From the NCBI GenBank assembly GCA_041663425.1, contig JBAYMS010000062.1, positions 1-7,305 of the forward strand: 7,305 bases of DNA, in the 5' to 3' direction. Under the pieces are notes generated by a model that had not been told where the DNA came from, ran no database searches, and worked only from the letters and a program-made list of their open reading frames with translations. Origin of the DNA: FEN-1322 sp041663425 (GTDB lineage: Bacteria > Omnitrophota > Gorgyraeia > 2-01-FULL-45-10). This document shows positions 4,837-7,305 of this stretch, one piece after another (the first letter of the stretch is position 1; each line of letters begins with the position of its first letter). A program made the position numbers and the translations under genes.

Positions 4837-6221
4837 TTTCCTGTTTTTGCTTTCTTTGCCTTCGGGAAATCTTTAATAACTTTGAGTGACTCGCAAAGCT
4901 CGTCATCCGAAAGATGGAGTTCTTTCAGATGTCCGGACATATATTTTTCATATCCGGCCAGATCTAGCAGCCCGTGACCGCTGTAGTTGAAAAGGATTAC
5001 CTTTTCCTTGCCTTCCTTCTTAGCTTTTTTCGCTTCATCTATAGCGCAGGCTATAGCATGACTCGTCTCCGGCGCGCATATGCTACCTTCAGTCCTTGAC
5101 CAGGTAAGAGCTGCTTCGTAGCACTTTATCTGATCGTAAGATCTCGGAGTTGCAAGCCCCTCCACTATACACTGGCTTACCAGTGGTGCCATACCATGAT
5201 AACGCAATCCGCCGGCGTGTATTGGTGGTGGAACAAAAGTGTGCCCGACCGTATGCATGGGAAGCAATGGGGTCATGCGGGCTGTGTCGCCAAAATCATA
5301 TGCGAAAGGCCCGCGCGTCATCTTCGGGCACGTCGTTGACTCGACGGGGTAAATTTCGATATTCTCACCGTGTATTTTATCGCAAATGAACGGGAACGAT
5401 ATTCCTGCAAAATTACTTCCTCCGCCCGCGCAGCCTATTACTATATCCGGTTTTTTAACTCCTGCCATAGTAAGTTGCTTTTTTGCTTCAAGGCCGATGA
5501 TCGTCTGGTGCAGCAGGACGTGATTTAAGACACTGCCTAGCGTATAACGGGTCTTGCCGGTTTTGTCGGAAACAGCCTCCTCTATCGCCTCGCTGATCGC
5601 TATACCTAAACTGCCGGGTGTGTTGGGCATCTTCTTCAGTATCTCTCTGCCCGTCTTGGTCTCATTGCTGGGACTTGCCACGCATTTTGCATCCCAGACC
5701 TGCATCATTGTTTTTCTGAAAGGTTTCTGATCAAAGCTTATCCTGACCATAAAGACCTTGCATTCAAGTCCTATCAGCTTAGTCGCAAAAGCAAGTGCGC
5801 ATCCCCATTGCCCAGCGCCGGTTTCGGTGGTAAGCTTTTTTATTCCGAACTGTTTGTTATACCAGGCTTGCGGAACGGCAGAATTAGGTTTGTGGCTTCC
5901 TGCCGGGCTTACGCTTTCATCTTTATAGTAAATTTTTGCGGGTGTCTTTAAATATTCTTCCAATCTTGTAGCTCTGACAAGCGGTGTCGGCCTCCAGATG
6001 CGCAGCAGGTCTAATATTTCAGATGGTATGTCTATCCAGCGCTCCCGACTCATCTCCTGCTCGATGAGATTTTCGGGGAATATCGGTGACAACATCTCGG
6101 GCTTTACGGGATTACCGTCGGGCCCCATAGGCGGCTGCATTGGTGAGGGCAGGTCGGCGGCTATGTTGTACCATTGTTTCGGCATGTCAGATTCTTTTAA
6201 TAAAAATTTTTTAGTATTCAT
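4830..6221 (-). CDS. trpB: TrpB2-type tryptophan synthase beta chain (PLP-dependent)
   Basis: PLP enzyme condensing indole with serine to give tryptophan. Numbering here is from the GTG at 6227, two codons before the chosen start. The protein is of the longer TrpB2 class, shown by the MPKQWYNIAADLP N-terminus (15-27) and the ERWIDIP region (62-68). PLP is held by K113 in GSHKPNSA (110-117). The catalytic Glu is E135 in ETGAGQWG (135-142). The phosphate-binding loop is GCAGGGSNF (265-273), and SGHGLLDLAGY (416-426) lies near the C terminus. Start choice: ATG 6221 follows GGGGTGAGG directly and gives 463 aa, whereas the GTG at 6227 sits on top of the purine run. No trpA or other trp gene is visible, which fits TrpB2 acting alone to salvage indole, though TrpB1-like function cannot be excluded. 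It starts 15 nt after the GT2 stop and overlaps the DUF167 gene. Confidence 0.93.
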   Translation of the reverse strand: MNTKKFLLKESDMPKQWYNIAADLPSPMQPPMGPDGNPVKPEMLSPIFPENLIEQEMSRERWIDIPSEILDLLRIWRPTPLVRATRLEEYLKTPAKIYYKDESVSPAGSHKPNSAVPQAWYNKQFGIKKLTTETGAGQWGCALAFATKLIGLECKVFMVRISFDQKPFRKTMMQVWDAKCVASPSNETKTGREILKKMPNTPGSLGIAISEAIEEAVSDKTGKTRYTLGSVLNHVLLHQTIIGLEAKKQLTMAGVKKPDIVIGCAGGGSNFAGISFPFICDKIHGENIEIYPVESTTCPKMTRGPFAYDFGDTARMTPLLPMHTVGHTFVPPPIHAGGLRYHGMAPLVSQCIVEGLATPRSYDQIKCYEAALTWSRTEGSICAPETSHAIACAIDEAKKAKKEGKEKVILFNYSGHGLLDLAGYEKYMSGHLKELHLSDDELCESLKVIKDFPKAKKAKTGKW

Positions 6222-6236
6222 CCTCACCCCTTTTTT

Positions 6237-7305
6237 TTATAAAGCTTTGATTCTTTTTTCACGTACATATTGGTCATACGCTCGCTGGTTGAGAAGCGAT
6301 CTTATAGTCCCGAGTAATTTTGCAAACGAGATTATCCATCTATACCAAAACATTTCTATTATACTCAAAAACAGCAGATAGGCTATATATTTCAACCTGA
6401 ATACTTTCTGATCTCGCGTAAATGCAAAAAGAGACATGGCCGATATCAGCGCCTGAGACAACAGCATCAGGGCAAAGTATGCCAGGAATATATTTACGCT
6501 AAAAACTCCAAGCGCCCAACCTACTCCTACAAATAATAGGCTTGTAAATTCGACAAATACTCCGAATACTTCGTATATTAAAAAATATGGCATGGTAAAT
6601 AGCCCTAGCCATTTGTATTTTGGATTAAAAAGCATATGCTTATAGGCCCAGACGGTTTCATTTGTAACTCTTTGCCAGCGGTCACGTTGTGATACGAGCG
6701 ACTTTATGTTGCCCGGGCCTTCGGTCCACCCTGCATAATAAGGCATAGTAAGTATTTTGTATTTTTTATCTTTCTTTTTTGTCATATAATCGTGTATCCT
6801 GAAAGTAATCTCTATGTCTTCGCATGTAAAATCGGCTGAGTAGCCACCTATCTCATATAGAATATCGCGGCGCCATACGCCAAAGCCTCCGGCGACATTT
6901 GGTGTAGCATTGAATTTACTCCAGGCGATACGATTACCGAAAAACGAACGTATGTATTCCAGGTTTTGATAAGCGAGGATCGGCCTGTATGAAAAACTGT
7001 GGTCGACGATCCTACCATCTTTTATTTTGAAACCATTTATAAGTCCGAAGTAACTACCCATACCTATAATATTCTCAGGGTCTTTTTCTATCTGAGCCAT
7101 TATCTTAAGAAGCGCATCCGGCTCCAGTAGAGTATCGGCGTCAATTGCGCATATGTATTTATATTTTGCAATATTAAGGCCTGCATTTACAGCGCCTGCT
7201 TTTTTTAGTCCTGTTGTTTTTGCTATAACAGTAACATTTGGATATTTATTGCTTTTTAGTATATCTTGGACTTTGCCGTCTTTGAAGTGCTTGACGTAAT
7301 GCGTC
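6237..7305 (-). CDS. Membrane GT2-family glycosyltransferase (partial, 5' end outside window)
   Basis: The frame stays open to the right edge and gives 355 residues without the N-terminus; the internal ATG at 7100 is not a start. Residues 33-44 (GLKKAGAVNAGL) and IDADT (54-58) are the nucleotide-sugar and metal-binding parts of a GT-A fold. GGFGVW (about 139-144), CEDIEIT (161-167) with the likely catalytic Asp, and SQRDRWQR (205-212) match the ED and QxxRW motifs of processive synthases such as cellulose or poly-GlcNAc synthases (COG1215). After that come three to four hydrophobic segments between about 232 and 330, then a basic tail. It therefore probably makes or exports a beta-linked polysaccharide at the inner membrane; the sugar is unknown. 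It runs into trpB2 with a 15-nt gap, so the genes are co-transcribed although not obviously related. Confidence 0.9.
   Translation of the reverse strand, partial: THYVKHFKDGKVQDILKSNKYPNVTVIAKTTGLKKAGAVNAGLNIAKYKYICAIDADTLLEPDALLKIMAQIEKDPENIIGMGSYFGLINGFKIKDGRIVDHSFSYRPILAYQNLEYIRSFFGNRIAWSKFNATPNVAGGFGVWRRDILYEIGGYSADFTCEDIEITFRIHDYMTKKKDKKYKILTMPYYAGWTEGPGNIKSLVSQRDRWQRVTNETVWAYKHMLFNPKYKWLGLFTMPYFLIYEVFGVFVEFTSLLFVGVGWALGVFSVNIFLAYFALMLLSQALISAMSLFAFTRDQKVFRLKYIAYLLFLSIIEMFWYRWIISFAKLLGTIRSLLNQRAYDQYVREKRIKAL

Noticed and set aside
6237..7100. GT2 gene starting at the ATG at 7100
   Set aside because: The frame continues upstream to the window edge with essential motifs (KAGAVNAGL and IDADT), so that methionine is internal.

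Overview
The window is a compact bacterial chromosomal segment in which every gene lies on the minus strand, so transcription runs from position 7305 down to 1. The content suggests an anaerobic or fermentative bacterium: an NfnAB-type electron-bifurcating transhydrogenase, a hexameric-type glutamate dehydrogenase and the TrpB2 form of tryptophan synthase beta. The two nfn genes lack Shine-Dalgarno sequences while the other genes have them. The phylum cannot be fixed from the sequence. A little-cultured group is possible but unproven. No mobile element, CRISPR array, tRNA or rRNA was seen.

In transcription order the layout is as follows. (1) 7305-4609 holds a membrane GT2 glycosyltransferase (5' end outside the window), trpB2 and a small DUF167 gene, tightly spaced or overlapping. 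(2) A strong sigma70-type promoter (4585-4612) overlaps the DUF167 stop codon. It is followed by a leader with an intrinsic terminator (4509-4550), then nfnA, nfnB and gdhA (4481-843) as one operon. (3) A second, very similar promoter (805-833) lies just past gdhA, with its -35 box inside a perfect inverted repeat. It is followed by a leader of about 200 nt carrying two terminator-like hairpins (712-752 and 617-669), then a gene for a GAF-ANTAR protein that runs off the left edge (595-1).

The metabolic logic is that NfnAB couples NADH and reduced ferredoxin to NADPH formation, and the glutamate dehydrogenase can use NADPH to fix ammonium into glutamate. The regulatory logic is the most interesting part. 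ANTAR domains are RNA-binding antiterminators that recognise small hairpins with hexanucleotide loops carrying A at position 1 and G at position 4. Both leaders contain such a hairpin placed so that it uses up the 5' arm of the terminator (loops AAAGGT and AAAGAC, each closed by C-G). In the GAF-ANTAR leader a second A1/G4 hexaloop (AACGCT) follows in tandem. I infer a self-contained circuit in which the GAF-ANTAR protein controls readthrough into nfnA-nfnB-gdhA and into its own gene. The promoters, terminators and hairpins are read directly from the sequence. The protein-RNA link is inference.
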